Below are positions 11,701 through 25,500 of a DNA stretch of 64,000 bases, one piece after another. The notes beneath the pieces are model-generated. The model was not told the origin of the DNA, made no database searches, and saw only the letters and a list, made by a program, of their open reading frames with translations. Position 1 is the stretch's first letter. Each line of letters begins with the position of its first letter. This DNA comes from Dendrophyllia cribrosa (lineage: Eukaryota > Cnidaria > Anthozoa > Scleractinia > Dendrophylliidae). Made by a program: the position numbers and the translations under genes. The stretch lies in NCBI GenBank assembly GCA_024195265.1, contig JAJLRJ010000002.1, forward strand, positions 17,368,941 through 17,432,940. Reading direction: 5' to 3'.

Positions 11701-14700
11701 TCGTGTGCTTCGCCACGAGTAATAATAAAATGGTTTCTGTGGGTATTTCGGGGATAAATAACTCGAGTAATATTTTAAAATTGTCACTAATCATGATTAT
11801 GAGCCACATCGATGAGTCATGGAGTTTTGGGACATTTTTTTAAATTAGAAACCAATTTAAAGACGACCACTGGTTTATGAAACAGTTTATCATTGATTCA
11901 TAGTTTTTGGTATCCACACCAGCATAGCTGAATGTCATAATATAGAACATATTCCCTGGAGAGTTTTATTATCGCTGAATTAGTCACTAATAGCCCATTT
12001 CTGAGTTGCTCTCTCTCACATGGATATGAATTTTATTTTACACGCAAATTAAACTTGGACTTGGCCTCGGTTTAAGGTTACAGTGTACCTTCGGGGGTGT
12101 CTCCAGTATAACAGCTCTAGCGTCTTAAGATTACACTTAATATACCTAAACCCAAATATCAAATTAAAGCTTATAAAGCTGGCTATCTAAATATGGAAAC
12201 CATTTGGTAAGAAAATGAATTGTCGAATTTTTTACGACGTCTAAATTCGAACGTCCGAATCAGCTTTATTTAAACGCTATAACTCAAAGCGATTATTGTA
12301 TTTAGCTAATTTGATTTGTTCTCGGGTTTCCGGACACGAAGCGCTAAAAAAACCTGTCGGCGATTTCCCATATTCAATTGCAATGAAAAGTTACAGAATA
12401 TTTTCGAAAAAGGGAGAAAAAAAGTTGGAGTGATCGCACGGAAATGGCTCTTGACGAACAAGTTTTCGGAAATAAGAAATTCGCCGACACATTTTTGTTG
12501 ATTATATGTTAGCCAAGCTTCTGTCCAAATTTGAGGAAAATCGAACAAATTCCCTTTGAGTTGTAGCTCTTTAAAGTGTCCCCTACAAGCGAAAAATTAA
12601 CTTTGAGAAAACAGCGCTTAGAAAAACATATCGCTTCATAAACAAACTCCGCCCACAAAAGTTATACCGTCATTTCTCCGTCAATTTTCACTATTTTTCG
12701 ATAATTTTTTTTGGATGAAAGTTCATTCTGTAAACTTTATTTTGACGCCAAAAAAAAAATTTCAATAAATTTTCGATCTGAAGGTACACTGTAACCTTAA
12801 AAAGAAGGCTAAGAGCAATTCGGAAATGGGTTGTTAGCGGATTATCATAACAACAACAACAAAAATCTTTATTAGTTAGTTATTATAGAGTTTACAATAA
12901 ACAATGGCCCTGAGTGACAATAAATGGTCCTGAGTGATAATAAATTGCTTAGCATTCTGTGGAACCCTTCTTTCTTGAGTTTACAATAAACAATGGCCAT
13001 AACTTACATCGTTGTTAAAGTCTGCAGCTATAAGGCAGTCGTATCCAAACTCCACCCTCATTCCAAACTGCACACCTGTTACGGGTATAGGCGCTCCAAC
13101 CTGGTACGTTAACCTGTCAATCAAAGCATTAGTAAGTTCATTGTGTCTGTCTGGAGAAAAGGGACGTGCTCGCTAAAACCAAATCCCTGCAATTTCCTGT
13201 TTGTGTAATTTCATCTTTACTTACAGTTATAGTTATCATACGTTTTTGTTTCTTTCGATTCGTTTATGTTAAACTGTTCAGTGATTTTGGATTGATTTTA
13301 AGACTACAAGAAAACGTGTTAAACAATGGGAATATCTTATCTAGTCTCATCACTCGAGAATTTAAAGCTTGACAAATGAATGTAAGGTTGATTCATCTAT
13401 AAAATCCACTAAACAGTAATTTCCGGTGTAAGTTTACTCTATTTTTCCAGTCTTAAAGTGTGGCTACTCAGTACTAAAATAGCTAGCACTTATTAATCGG
13501 TATTTCCTTTGGTGCTGTTTATTTATCAAGATGTTAGACTATCTTTTGAGTCTGCGAATGAGATACTAAAGTTTGGCCGCTCAATGAGAGTAAAGAGTAG
13601 TTTTTCGGTTTAGTAATGTTTTGCCTCTTTATATTTTGAAAAGTAAAATTGAAATTTTTATCCAGTTTCAAGCCTGTCTGAAGAGACTACACATACCCAG
13701 AGACCAGGGCTTAAACAACTCGGAATCTTCATTTTAAAAGGAGAGTGTGCAAATCACTCCATTTTTGCGCCTCCAATAAAAAAGGGTGCGCATTGCGTAG
13801 TTGTGTTTTTGGTTTTCGTAAGCGTTCCAGCGACAAAGCGATCAACTTCTTACCCAAGAAAAATGTTCCCTAAAGAGAGCCACGGGATCCAGTAAGCTTT
13901 TCTCCACATTCCTCGCATACCCAGCTTACCGCCGACTACCTGTTTTGTGAAGTCGTATTCCAACACACCAAAAAGGTACAAATCATTACCAGGGGCTATA
14001 ATTCCGTCCCGTTCGATCTCTCCGTTCACAGGGACTTTTATGTCAACCCGGAAGCCTAACTTGGTATGCGTTGCAGTGGCGTTGAATTCCGCCTGGCGAT
14101 GAAAACAAAGGAGAACAGTTTGTTCACGTTCACCGAAAATAATTTTTCCATACTTAAAACACCACATACTTATTACGTTTCAAAACGGTTGATGCGTTTA
14201 CATGAATAGTTTTAAGAGATTACTTAAGATGCACCTTTTTAAAAATATATTTTATTAGTTTCTTATTAGCTCCTAGTATTTTATTAGTTTCATATAATAA
14301 TAATTATTATAAATATTTTAATCATCCCTAAAGCTTTAAGGTGTTTCGATACAGTTTTCTGGAGACCATACCAACATTTTTCAATCGGCTTTTAAGCGGT
14401 CTTTTCCAAGTCAGATCAACGTGAACTTTTCACTACTAACTGGTTTTGAATTGAAGTTTGGATAAGTATATATTCTGGTAAAATCGATAATACCATGACG
14501 ACGATAAATAAGAAACTTCGAAATCAGTAAAAGTGAAATTTAGCGCGTTTAAGATTTCGCATTGAAAATCCCACATAGACATCTTAAAATATGGTATATG
14601 GCATATATATTTTGCAAGAATAAAAAAATTCTGTATGTTTGATTTTAAATAAATCGCAATAACATTTCAAACCTTACTATTTGTGTACTGGTAATAAATT

Positions 14701-17700
14701 GATCGAGAGATTAACACTGGTTTTGTGAAATTACTTAATCATAGTGTCAAAAAGTAGCTTGATGTTATGTTTGTAAACCTTCAAAGTTTTGTTTACTTTC
14801 TCTTTTGCGATCTTAAGAACTACCTTTTTCCCTAACATCGCTTCATGTGTAATTTTTGGGTAATTTTCGATTTTGATCGCTTTTGCAAAAATCTGAGAAA
14901 CGGCTCGATGGATTTTTTTAAAACGTTCTCTGCGCATGCTTACCGATGTGCAAAATATTATCTGAAAGTTTCATTGACATTGATTCAATGGAACGCCTTT
15001 AAATTTAAAGATGAAGACGACGTACGAACCGGCCGAAAAAATGGCGTTACAAATTCACTTTTTTAAGTTATGCTTAACCCATTCACTCCTGAGAATTTTT
15101 ACGTTTTTGAGCGATTTTCTGCATTCACACGCCCCATAGGATTTCGTGACTCCATATTTGAAGTTACCATTGAAAGTGCTGCTGTTCTAAAACACTGAAT
15201 GCTCGAGTTTACTGGAAACGTCATTGTGACGATCTCATTTTGCTCGGTTGATTTGCAATAAAGGGTCCAATATGAATTATCTACGATTTTTGGTAAGTTC
15301 ACAGCCATTTTTCATCTTTAGTAGCTGCCTGATGAGCATCATTAAGCTTGGAGGTAGTTCAGAGTCCACCTCTCAATGAAGCGAGTTAGGTGTTGTACTT
15401 CGTTTACGAATTTGGCTCGTTGCTCGTTGAACTGGAAAAATGGCCGCCTGGAAACGAAGTAGCTTTGGGACTCGACTCTGGATGAATTTCTCGACCTACC
15501 GCGGCATATTTTGGAAGTTGCGACCACAGGAGAATACAACAAGCGCGAAATTTCGGTGGTGGGTCGGAGTGGCTGTGGACTTAGTATAAATATGAAATGT
15601 GTGCGGAAAGAAACGAACGCTGTCAAAATTTTTGGCCATTTCCCAGCATGCAGTGCGGTGGTGATATTGAAATTTGAGGCAAGGTCAGTATGCATTAGAA
15701 CGAGAGGCTAGAGCTCGGCCCGAGCAACGAATAAGAGCAAAAAAATTCAGTGCTAAGCTAGGACTAGGACTGAATTTTGCTGTGAATGTTGACTTTTGGG
15801 TTTGCCATGATGATTTGAATAAAAAAAACTAAAGGCAAAAACGTGATTTTTGTTGTTTTTCTATGACGTTAAAAACGGTCATTTTTGTTATTGTCCAAAT
15901 TCAAACGCTGATATTCTGCAAAAATCGCTGACTTTTTTGTGTTTATTGGGTATCTCAATTTGAGAACTTTCTAGTCAATGCTCAGAACTGCTAGTTAGGG
16001 CAATGTTCGCGCGATTGAGAAAGTTGCAATTTTTTAAAGCAGTGGAGTATTGTACGGCCGGTTTTGGCCGGTGTAGGAGCGAATGGGTTAAGGACGGTGC
16101 CACCTATTGTTATTGCGCATACGTTCTGCGCATGCATTGCGTGATAGTCGCGCGAGACACTGGTTGTTTTTTAAACGCAAACGCGCGAGGTAAAGGCTAA
16201 TTAAAGTTCCGCCCACTTTTCATGTCAAACTGTCAACCCCCTGGCTCAGTTTCTAAACTTAAGATAAATAGACCTTCTGCAGCCTAAAAGTGCTAAATTC
16301 TTTCTCTATTTTGCAAACGACAGAGCCTCGGTAATGAAACTATTTTGAGCTAATTGGCGATGCCGCCTCGATCAGCAGAACGCGTACGTTTTGCCTTTCT
16401 TTACGAAGATTGTTTACATTGACTTTTTTTCTCCATTCAAAATTTCAACAAAACTTCAAGTCAAACCAGAGTAGTGTTTTTTTTTATATATAAAACAAGC
16501 ATACTCAAGACATAAAATCCAAGGAAAAGCTGGCATGTTGTTATTTCCAATTTGCACAAGTTTTGGTTTTGGCGGTCAAACTCGCGTTGTTTGAAATTTT
16601 TGTTTATCTGCAAAAATCCTTTGCCAGTGACCATTTTTGCGAATAAAAAAAAGTATATAACGAAAGCAGAAAAACAACTGTTCCAATTAAATCAAACAAA
16701 CGTCGAAAAGGAGAATTGAGATAAGCAAAGCGTTTTCAAAAAGACCGTTTTTGACAATTGATGAAGATATAAAAACAAGGCTGAAGCCAGCAACTAAACA
16801 AAACTGGCCGCTCCAAAGCCGGGAAGCATCCGACTAAAGTCTTCCCTCCCTCGATTGCTGGCAAGCATGGTTTTTAGTGTAATCTTTCGTAAACACATTC
16901 ATGCATTTAGGTACAATTATATTGATTTCCTTTATTCTCTATTATAGGCAAGTGGTGTTTATCAGTTTTTCGAAGTCGCGTCGTGTCAGTTCTCAACTTC
17001 TTTGCATTAGGACAAATTTTGATAGGCGAAAAACGTCAGTGCTACAATAAACTGAAAAGAAATCTTATCTTTTTCGATCAAATAAAGCCGTAGACTTCGG
17101 GAAAAAGTGTTTTTAATTATTAATTTACGATTTTTTTTAAATTAAAGTCTACCGACTAATTTTTTCCAAAGTTATCAGAGAATCCATGAAAACTACAGGA
17201 GTTTCACAAGAAAATAAACACGCGGCCAAATGAAATTACAAAACTCAAGCACTTTTCGACAAATATTTCTTACATTTTGACTCCAAATAACCGTTAAAAG
17301 ACTAACCTGCAAATCTAGAGTTTTTCGGCAGCCGCCGGACCAGTCACCTCGATATATAGCACTGGTGTTTTCAAGTTGGTAATGGATCGGAAGAAGATGC
17401 ACACAATGTAAAGTTCTTGTGCCCGAAGGAACATAATAAATCCGTAGATCCACTGTAGATCAATGGAAGTGAACCGATTTTGCGTTTTTACTCCTTTACT
17501 GTGCTGCTTGACCTTGAAATACCCGAAAAATGTTTCTCAAAAGAGCAACTTACAGCTACAAATAGAATTAACTTTGAATTCTACAATGTTTGTCTTTTTA
17601 TTGTACCTGAAAGTAAAAGTTTTGAACGGTAAGCCGTCGAGTGGAAATCCCAGCATGCCCCGAAAAAGACACGTACAATATTTAACTTACTAGGGAGGGC

Positions 17701-20700
17701 ATAGAAAAAAATGTCGCGGACCCCGAAAGCCATTCCGTAAAAGTTCAAAACATCTAAATATAACTTGTAAAAACGCGTGGTGACCCCTACTTTTTATCTT
17801 ATAAAATGGAAGTGGTAAGCATATTGAGCACACAATTAATTTTTTGTTATGGGCAAAAGTTATAAGACTGTATTTTTGGCGATTTTTATTTAGGAACGTG
17901 GGAAAGCTGTCAGGGTCGATAATGGCTCCGTTGTGATGATTTTGTAACTTAAAACACATAAACAGTGGTTGTTATGTTACCATTCGTTATGTGTTTTAGA
18001 CATTTTTAGAATTATTGTTGCTTTTGTGTATGTAAAGGCGAATTCTAAGGAAATCCGCGAAGAAAGATATATTTTTCCTTTTTTCGAAAAAATGCTGATG
18101 TCAGCATTTTTTCCGGATTGAAGCTTAATTATCTCCGAAAAATGCGTGGTTACCCCCAATTTTCTCTTTGGATTCCAATAGCCCCTGCTAAGATCTACTT
18201 TTCTCGCATAGTCAAAAACCTGGCAAAATACCTTGCCATTAGGTGGCACCGTCCTTAACCCTATTCGGTCTGGGCTTTTTTTGAGTTCCTGAGCCTGGGA
18301 GGGGGGGCACATTGTGCCCCCCTTTCGTAACTTCAAGAACATTAAGGCTATGACAATGAAACCTAGAGGGTACATAGTACGTCCAAAACTGTCTCCTTTG
18401 CGGTCCGCACAATGGAACGATGACGTCATATGACGTAGTTATTAGGTAATTAGTTATACGGCCGCCATCTTGGATCCGCCATCTTGGATTGCTGAATTTT
18501 TTTAAAACCTCTTAAAAACCGTCCAAATTGACGCAAAATTAATCAAAACCAATAAATAAACGCTAAATGAGGTAAAAATACTAAAGTTGTACCAATAAAC
18601 ATTGTTTTTCTTCATTCAAAGGTATAAATATGCAAATTTCCAAAAACATGGCTGTCAAAATCTTGTTGCCATGGAAACGTCAAGTCACGTGATCAAAAAA
18701 TTGTCATATGAAATTGTTGCCAGATAAATTTTAGGAAAAGTCACAAAGTTTGATGGCGTTTGAATACATATTAAAGAAGTTATGAATGTTGAAAGTTAGC
18801 GCGGTCACTTTGTGCCCCCCCCCCCCTCCCCAGGCCGAATAGGGTTAATAATGATTTCAAATCAATGCGCACTGCATTCCTCCGTGATTTATACTTTCGT
18901 TGTGATTTCGTTGTGCATCTATTATTATCTATATTCGAGCATGATTGTACCTTATTACTCTCCTTACTCCTTTCCAGATTCCCTTAAGTCTCTTTTTAGG
19001 ATTATTTTGAGCAATGAATGCCTTTTTGCGTTTTAAAAACGTTTTTACAGCAGGCGTTTTGAACGCAAAAGAAAACAGATGCAAAGAAATTTGCATCATC
19101 GAGCGTACATTGCAATGTTTCAATCACGGAGGAATGTAGTGAGCATTGATTTGAAATCATTACTGAGCATAACTTAAAAAAGTGAATTTGTAACGCAAAC
19201 GTTTTGGCCGATTCGTACGTCGCCTTCATATATAAATTTAAAGGCGCTCCAGTGAATCAATATCAATGAAACTTTCAGATAATATTTTGCATATCGGTAA
19301 GCATGCGTGGTGAACGTTTTAAAAACATCCATCGAGCCGTTTCTCAGATTTTTGCAAAAGCGATTAAAATCGAAAATTACCCAAAAATTGCACATGAAGC
19401 GATGTTAGAAAAAAAGGTAGTTCTCGAGATCGCAAAAGAGAAAGTAAACAAAACTTTGAAGGTTTACAAACATAACATCAAGCTACGTTTTGACACTATG
19501 ATTAAGTAATTTCACAAAACCAGTATTAATCTCTCGATCAATTTATTACCAGTACACAAATAGTAAGGTTTGAAATGTTATTGCGATTTATTTGAAATCA
19601 AACATACAGATTTTTTTATTCTTGCAAAATATATATGCCATATACCATATTTTAAGATGTCTATGTGGGATTTTCAATACGAAATCTTAAACGCGCTAAA
19701 TTTCACTTTTACAGATTTCGAAGTTTCTTTTTTATCGTCGTCATAGTAATATCGATTTTACCAGAAAATATATCTTTCCAAACTTCAATTCAAAACCAGT
19801 TAGTGGTGAAAATTTCACGTTGATCTGACTTGGAGAAGACCGCTTAAAAGCCGATTAAAAAATGTAGGTATGGTCTCCAGAAAACTGTATCGAAAAACCT
19901 TAAATTAAATATTTCATGGAACCGCAAACATACCCCGTTTCGCAGATGCGGCAGCCATATTGATTTTGCCCCAGGGCATCCCATAATGAACATTGAAAAC
20001 AAAGGAATATATCAATTTAAATGGTCATTATGGGATGCCCTGGGGGCAAAATCAGTATGGCTATCATATCTGCGAAACGGGGTATGTCAGTCAGTGTTAC
20101 ATCATTTAAGGTGATTCCTCAGAAATAAAAGGTGACGAACGATTTTTCCAAAACTTTCTATAAATGTTGCCTACCAAGCAGTTTCGAAAACTTCAATAAA
20201 TAATAAAGGTCACCATATGAATGTGAATATATGAAAATCATATATTTGAACTTCGGACATGATTTCACATTCATATATATTCACAATCATCGGGTATATT
20301 ACAAGCTCGCAATTGACCATCTATCCATGTGGCTTGATAGCTCAATGGACAGAGCATTTCACCGGTATCGCAAGGTCATGGGTTCGAATCCCGTTCAAGC
20401 CTGAATTTTTTTCAGGTTGCTTTTCAACTGCTTAAGTTGAGAGCACACTGTGAGGATCACAAATTTCACTCATGTCTTTCCGCAGTTTGAATACATGATT
20501 TTCATATATTCACATTCATATATATTCATTATCATCGGGTATATTACGAGCTCGCAATTGACCATCTAGCTATCCATGTGGCCTGACAGCTCAGTCGATA
20601 GAGCATTGCACCGGTATCGCAAGGTCATGGCGGTTCGAATCCCGTTCAAGCCTGAATTTTTTTTCAGGTTGCTTTTCAACTGCTTAAAGGGGCGGTATCA

Positions 20701-22459
20701 CGAGGTTCCACGCGCGGCACTGTTCACTTTTCTTCCACCGGAATTTTGGACATATCACTGTTAAAAGTGATGTTTTCTTTCTTCCGGCTATCAGAACGGA
20801 TTTTTTGATTCAACAAATACCTCCACTTCTCGACGGCCTTTTTGAATTTGCGGAATCAAACTTGAAAACTGGGCCGACGTTTTCAAGTTTCGACCTCGTG
20901 ATACTGCCCCTTTAATTTGAGAGCACACTGCGAGGATCACAAATTTCACTCAAAGGTCACCATGCTCGCGAAAGAGATATGATGGACTAAAGTTACCCTA
21001 TTTATCCATGTAGTACTGCCTCTCACGTGCGTGATTATTTCATAGGTTCACGTTGCTTTACGTGCTAACTTGAAGCATTGTTATTTGTTACAATGGAATG
21101 CTTGAAAACTTGTAATACATATAATGTATCGACCATAGGGAACAATAGCCCTTATGCACGTTTACGTCAGCCTAGCTAATTTCACCCCAAGCCTCGCTTT
21201 CGAAGTGTAAACCCGTGACAATCTCATCAATGTATCCTCAAAGGAGCAAATTTGAAAAGAATACCCACTCAAAAACAACGTGAACTTGTCAAAGGTTTGC
21301 AAGGAATTTCGTACAAACGAGGCTTGGTGGTGCATTTTCAGCTGGTGACGTCATCATGCATAAGGCCTATTTGATATATGAATCACAGCCTCAAATGCCA
21401 TTGACTCAAAAAGCGTCTTGCGTGCATGATCTGAAGGTCATGATTTTACTTCCATGAGTAATGGGTGTTACGTGGTTTTAGTGATAACATTTTTTCCTTT
21501 TAAACTCTTTTAACTCAAATAAAATCCTTTTAACAGTAAAATAAAGCAACAAAAAAAAAAACAGGTCACCGTGCACGTTTATAGGAGAAAACAATCTCTT
21601 ATTCATTTGGCCAACTTTTCCTCAAAGGAAACCCTTTTGTTTGGGACTGTATTCGAGCTCGTGCGCGCGCTAACGACACAAGAAATTTTGCGTGATGCGC
21701 AATGATGTGATGCGCAATGCAATACTAAGGAATCACCTTAATACGTTTTTGGAAGTGGGGCAAATGCGTGTAATTCACTGGAGTTTATACAATGAAATGC
21801 ACTCTATTCGGCTGAATCGAGTGACAGAGAAAATACTAGAACTCACCTCAACGTACATTTCCACCCTATCGAAGTACAGTCCATCCCAGATTCGAATTGA
21901 ACGAAATCCTACTGTGATTTTTATCTTCTTCCATTGAAAACTTCCAGTTATGTAAAATTTAGCTTCTGGTCCCAGAATCATCTTTACAATTTCACAGAAT
22001 TTGTTGTTTTTACAGTCCTTTGGAAGAGTAAGTTGGGCTCCAGCAAAGATACCTTTTTGTAAATGTAAAGTGCAGTTAGTGGACTGCTGGTGCAATTATA
22101 TCAAAACTAACGGACTTAAAAAAGTTGACTTTAAGTCAGTACGAGATAGCTGGGGAAGAAATTACTATTATTATTTACCCGTGGATTTTTATAGTAAACA
22201 TTATCATTTCAGTCCTACATATTGTATATGGAATTATCTATCACGTATGACCTTTCGTTCTAAATTAACATAAATAAGTGATTTAGATGATGATACACCA
22301 TTGTAAGGTAAATCAAGTCTTTACCTGGTCAAAAAAAAGGATCATTTTCTAATTACTCTTTTAAGTGACTTCATCCAGACCAGGTAAAGCGACAGAATTA
22401 AAAATGTATCAGGGATGACTTAGTCAATTAACATTTTTACAACAATGCTTTAAAATATA

Positions 22460-22508
<49 letters not shown>

Positions 22509-25500
22509 ATGTGTCTATGTAACTTTACATCTTTTCTCTAGTGTGATATTTATAGCCGTTTTCATACATTTTTATATTTTTTAAGATTTTCAATGTTTAT
22601 TAAGCGCGTTTGAACATTTTATAGATACTCACGCTTTAGAATTTCATTTCTCTTGTAGCGTATTATGAATGCAATGAATAAGTATCGGAAAGAGAAATAA
22701 TTCCTTGTGGACGAGGAAGGTCCTGGGTTTTAGTATGTTTAGATATGATAATTATTTAGGTTGTTTAAAAGTAATGTGTAACGGATATGTAGCCATTGTG
22801 GTTCTGACACCTTTATATCTACAATTTATCGAGCTTTAAATTTTACGTATATGTGTCAATAAACATTTTGTGGGTAGTCGCTGTCAAACTTTACCCTTGG
22901 AGTACACTGAAACTCATGAAGCGGATATGTACATGTGTATAGCCGTACTGTATTATGCTTTATACAATGAACTGAATACTACGCACTCTGTGATTGGTCG
23001 TTGCCTATGATCTATCAGAGTACATGGCGCACAATTTTGAAAATGTTTGCGAGATTATTCTGGATTGAGCATGTGAAAGCCTCGAAAAATGTTTAGCAGG
23101 AGCTGTTTACGAGCAAGAAAAAGAAAACACCAAGACGAAAAGTGTTCTTGGCGACTTGAAAAATACCTAAACTGGGACAAATCTTCGAATAGTCGAGCGC
23201 TACGAGGCAAGTTCGTAAGTTTACTCTTTTTACTTTTCTGTTCATTGAATAAAACAAATAGATTCCATTTGGCCGTGTGTCTGTTCATGCAGTTATAGAT
23301 CACAGAAGACGTCAAAATGTGGTAAGAACATCAGTGACACACTCGCCACTTTTTTGTTCTTACCACATTTTGACGTCATCTGTGATCTATAACTTAACAG
23401 ACACTCGGCCAAATGGAATCTATTTGTTAAAGAGTTTATGTTTGCTAATAAATGGAAGATTTTGGGGCCATAACCCAACCACCGCAATGTGCTGTTGTTG
23501 TTTGCTGTTTCAAGTATGCGAGGACATTAAGGAAATTTTAATTGTTGCTATTGATCGTTATCGTTATTGTCAATCAATGCGCTACGTTTTCTGGACTTCA
23601 TTGTTGAACAACAATGTCTGCGATTAAATCTTTTTCTTTTTTGTGCAACAGTTTATTGATATTTTACTTTCTACTAAATTACAATTTACAATTACATATT
23701 TTGTAATTTAATGTTATAATTTAATGTACAACAGTGTGTGCACGCTCTATGTACAAAGAAAAAAGAAGAAAGTAACAAATGTAATAAAATAAAAAAAAGA
23801 CACCAAATGGATAAAGATAATTGGTTAACGTTTTGAGGCTTAGTAGTCAGATCACAGCTGATGAGCTTATCAGTTTTTAACTGTTTGTTTACAGAAGACC
23901 TCGTTAAGGTTAATTGATCTATGCAGGAAAATACGGGTGTGAAAGTAATATTTGACTTGAAGAAGGAGGAGATACAGTTTTTTGTTTAAGTCAACTGATA
24001 ATTAACCCTCGGACGTACACGCAAACTTATACCCGCACCGTGGTACAAGGGGAGTTGTTGCAACCCCCCTTGGGCTTTTGCGATGTTGCAATATTTCGGA
24101 AATATTTTACATTTAATAGATATCCTGCGATGTGCTCTTCAAAATTAGGTAAATATTATGGGTTGTGAAGCTGCGGGGATCCGTGATGTAATGGCCGCCA
24201 AGATGTCCGCCATCTTGGATTTTACTAAAAATTCAAAATTTTTTGGAAAAATGCGGACATTGCAAATATTCTTTGCTAGAGTTGCAAAATAACATACAAT
24301 TAAACATTTTGATGCTTTTGGTAGCATTTTATATGTTTTTTCAATGAAAAAGGTAAAAAACACGCATTTTTATTCAAAAATGGCTTGACCACATGTTACT
24401 AATGACGTCATGTCTCGTTACCATAGCAACTGGTTGTCGCCAAACTTTACCAAAATGCGCCTCAAGTATAAACGAACAGCTACTAAAAACGGCATGTGCT
24501 AATTTTAAATGGTCTTGAAAATATGGGAGAAAAACCTTAAGTGGGGTGGCAACATTTTACAGTTTTCGTCGGTTGCAATTCCGAACCTTTTTTAGATTAA
24601 ATCGACAAATCTTGATTTACTGACAGGGCTTTTGAAGTGCGATTTGATTCAACTTGATATTTATATGTGTTGTAGTTAATTTTTTATTTCAGGTAATTTT
24701 TGTTTTTCCTTTGTTTCAATTTCATTAGCATATATTACCATACCCAAAAACAATGGAAAAATAAAACGAAAATTATTTATCAAAAAAAAAAAAAACAATT
24801 GGGGGTCACCGACCATCCAAGCGAGCAAAATCTAAGCAAAGTTAACGCAACGACAGATTTCTTCTCTTACGCGCGCTTGTGCATGACGTAGCATGGCATT
24901 GCGACATGAATTGCGTGCGCAGTAAGGATGCGCATAAACAATTAGCGCGAACGTCCTTAAGGCCCGAAGAACAAGTCCAAAGTTATTGTTGCTTTTCGCG
25001 TGATTTTCGATACTTATTGTTATTATAATTTCAACCCGTGAGGTATGTTTGAGTCTTTGACGTCACTTTCTCCCATTCGCAACCAAGCCTTGGAACAAGG
25101 TTGATTTATGGCGGCCGTAAATTCTGGGAAATAAATGTTAAAATAAAATGACTTCTGATGTTCGTAATGAATTGAAATTTGACAAGATGAGTAAGAAAGT
25201 CTAATTGTACACGAAAATGTAAAAAAAATGAAAATCAAAAGTTTGATCACAGGGGCACTTTAATTTCAAACCGAAGCCAAGTGCAAAACCATTCATATGG
25301 ATGTGTTTTTTTTCACATGCAAATAAAACTTATATCCATATGAATAGTTTTGCACTTGGCCTCGGTTTAACAAAGAGGCTAAGAGCAACTCGGAAATGGG
25401 CTATTTCCCGCGGGCCGCCATTTTGAATTATGACGTCATGTGTTTGCTTCCATTTAACAGTTACAGTGCGAAAGCGAAGCTCTATATCGTCGGATACTTA

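Larger units (their letters stand above)
14093..21846. other. Gene A intron 12 (7.8 kb), repeat nest
   Basis: About 80 percent of the intron is assigned to the repeats listed from 14340 to 20915. Bases 20916-21846 show no recognisable feature apart from a 12-A run near 21550. Confidence 0.65.

Noticed and set aside
17193..17460. Possible extra gene A exon (frames with VDLRIYYVPSG or WIYGFIMFLRAQ)
   Set aside because: Exons 12 and 13 join in phase without it and give a junction matching exons 17-18. The first frame has the wrong phase, and the segment lies within a TTAA element. The second frame is kept only as an exonisation question.
17539..17592. 53-bp exon-like segment with good acceptor and GTAAGT donor
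   Set aside because: It needs phase 2 before it, but exon 12 ends in phase 0 at its strong donor, and it is inside the same mobile element.
17977..18429. 150-codon minus-strand frame
   Set aside because: It crosses the boundary of two TTAA elements and contains only repeat sequence; no recognised motif.
20331..20652. tRNA genes
   Set aside because: Boxes A and B are present, but two copies share long non-tRNA flanks and a common hairpin tail, as SINEs do.
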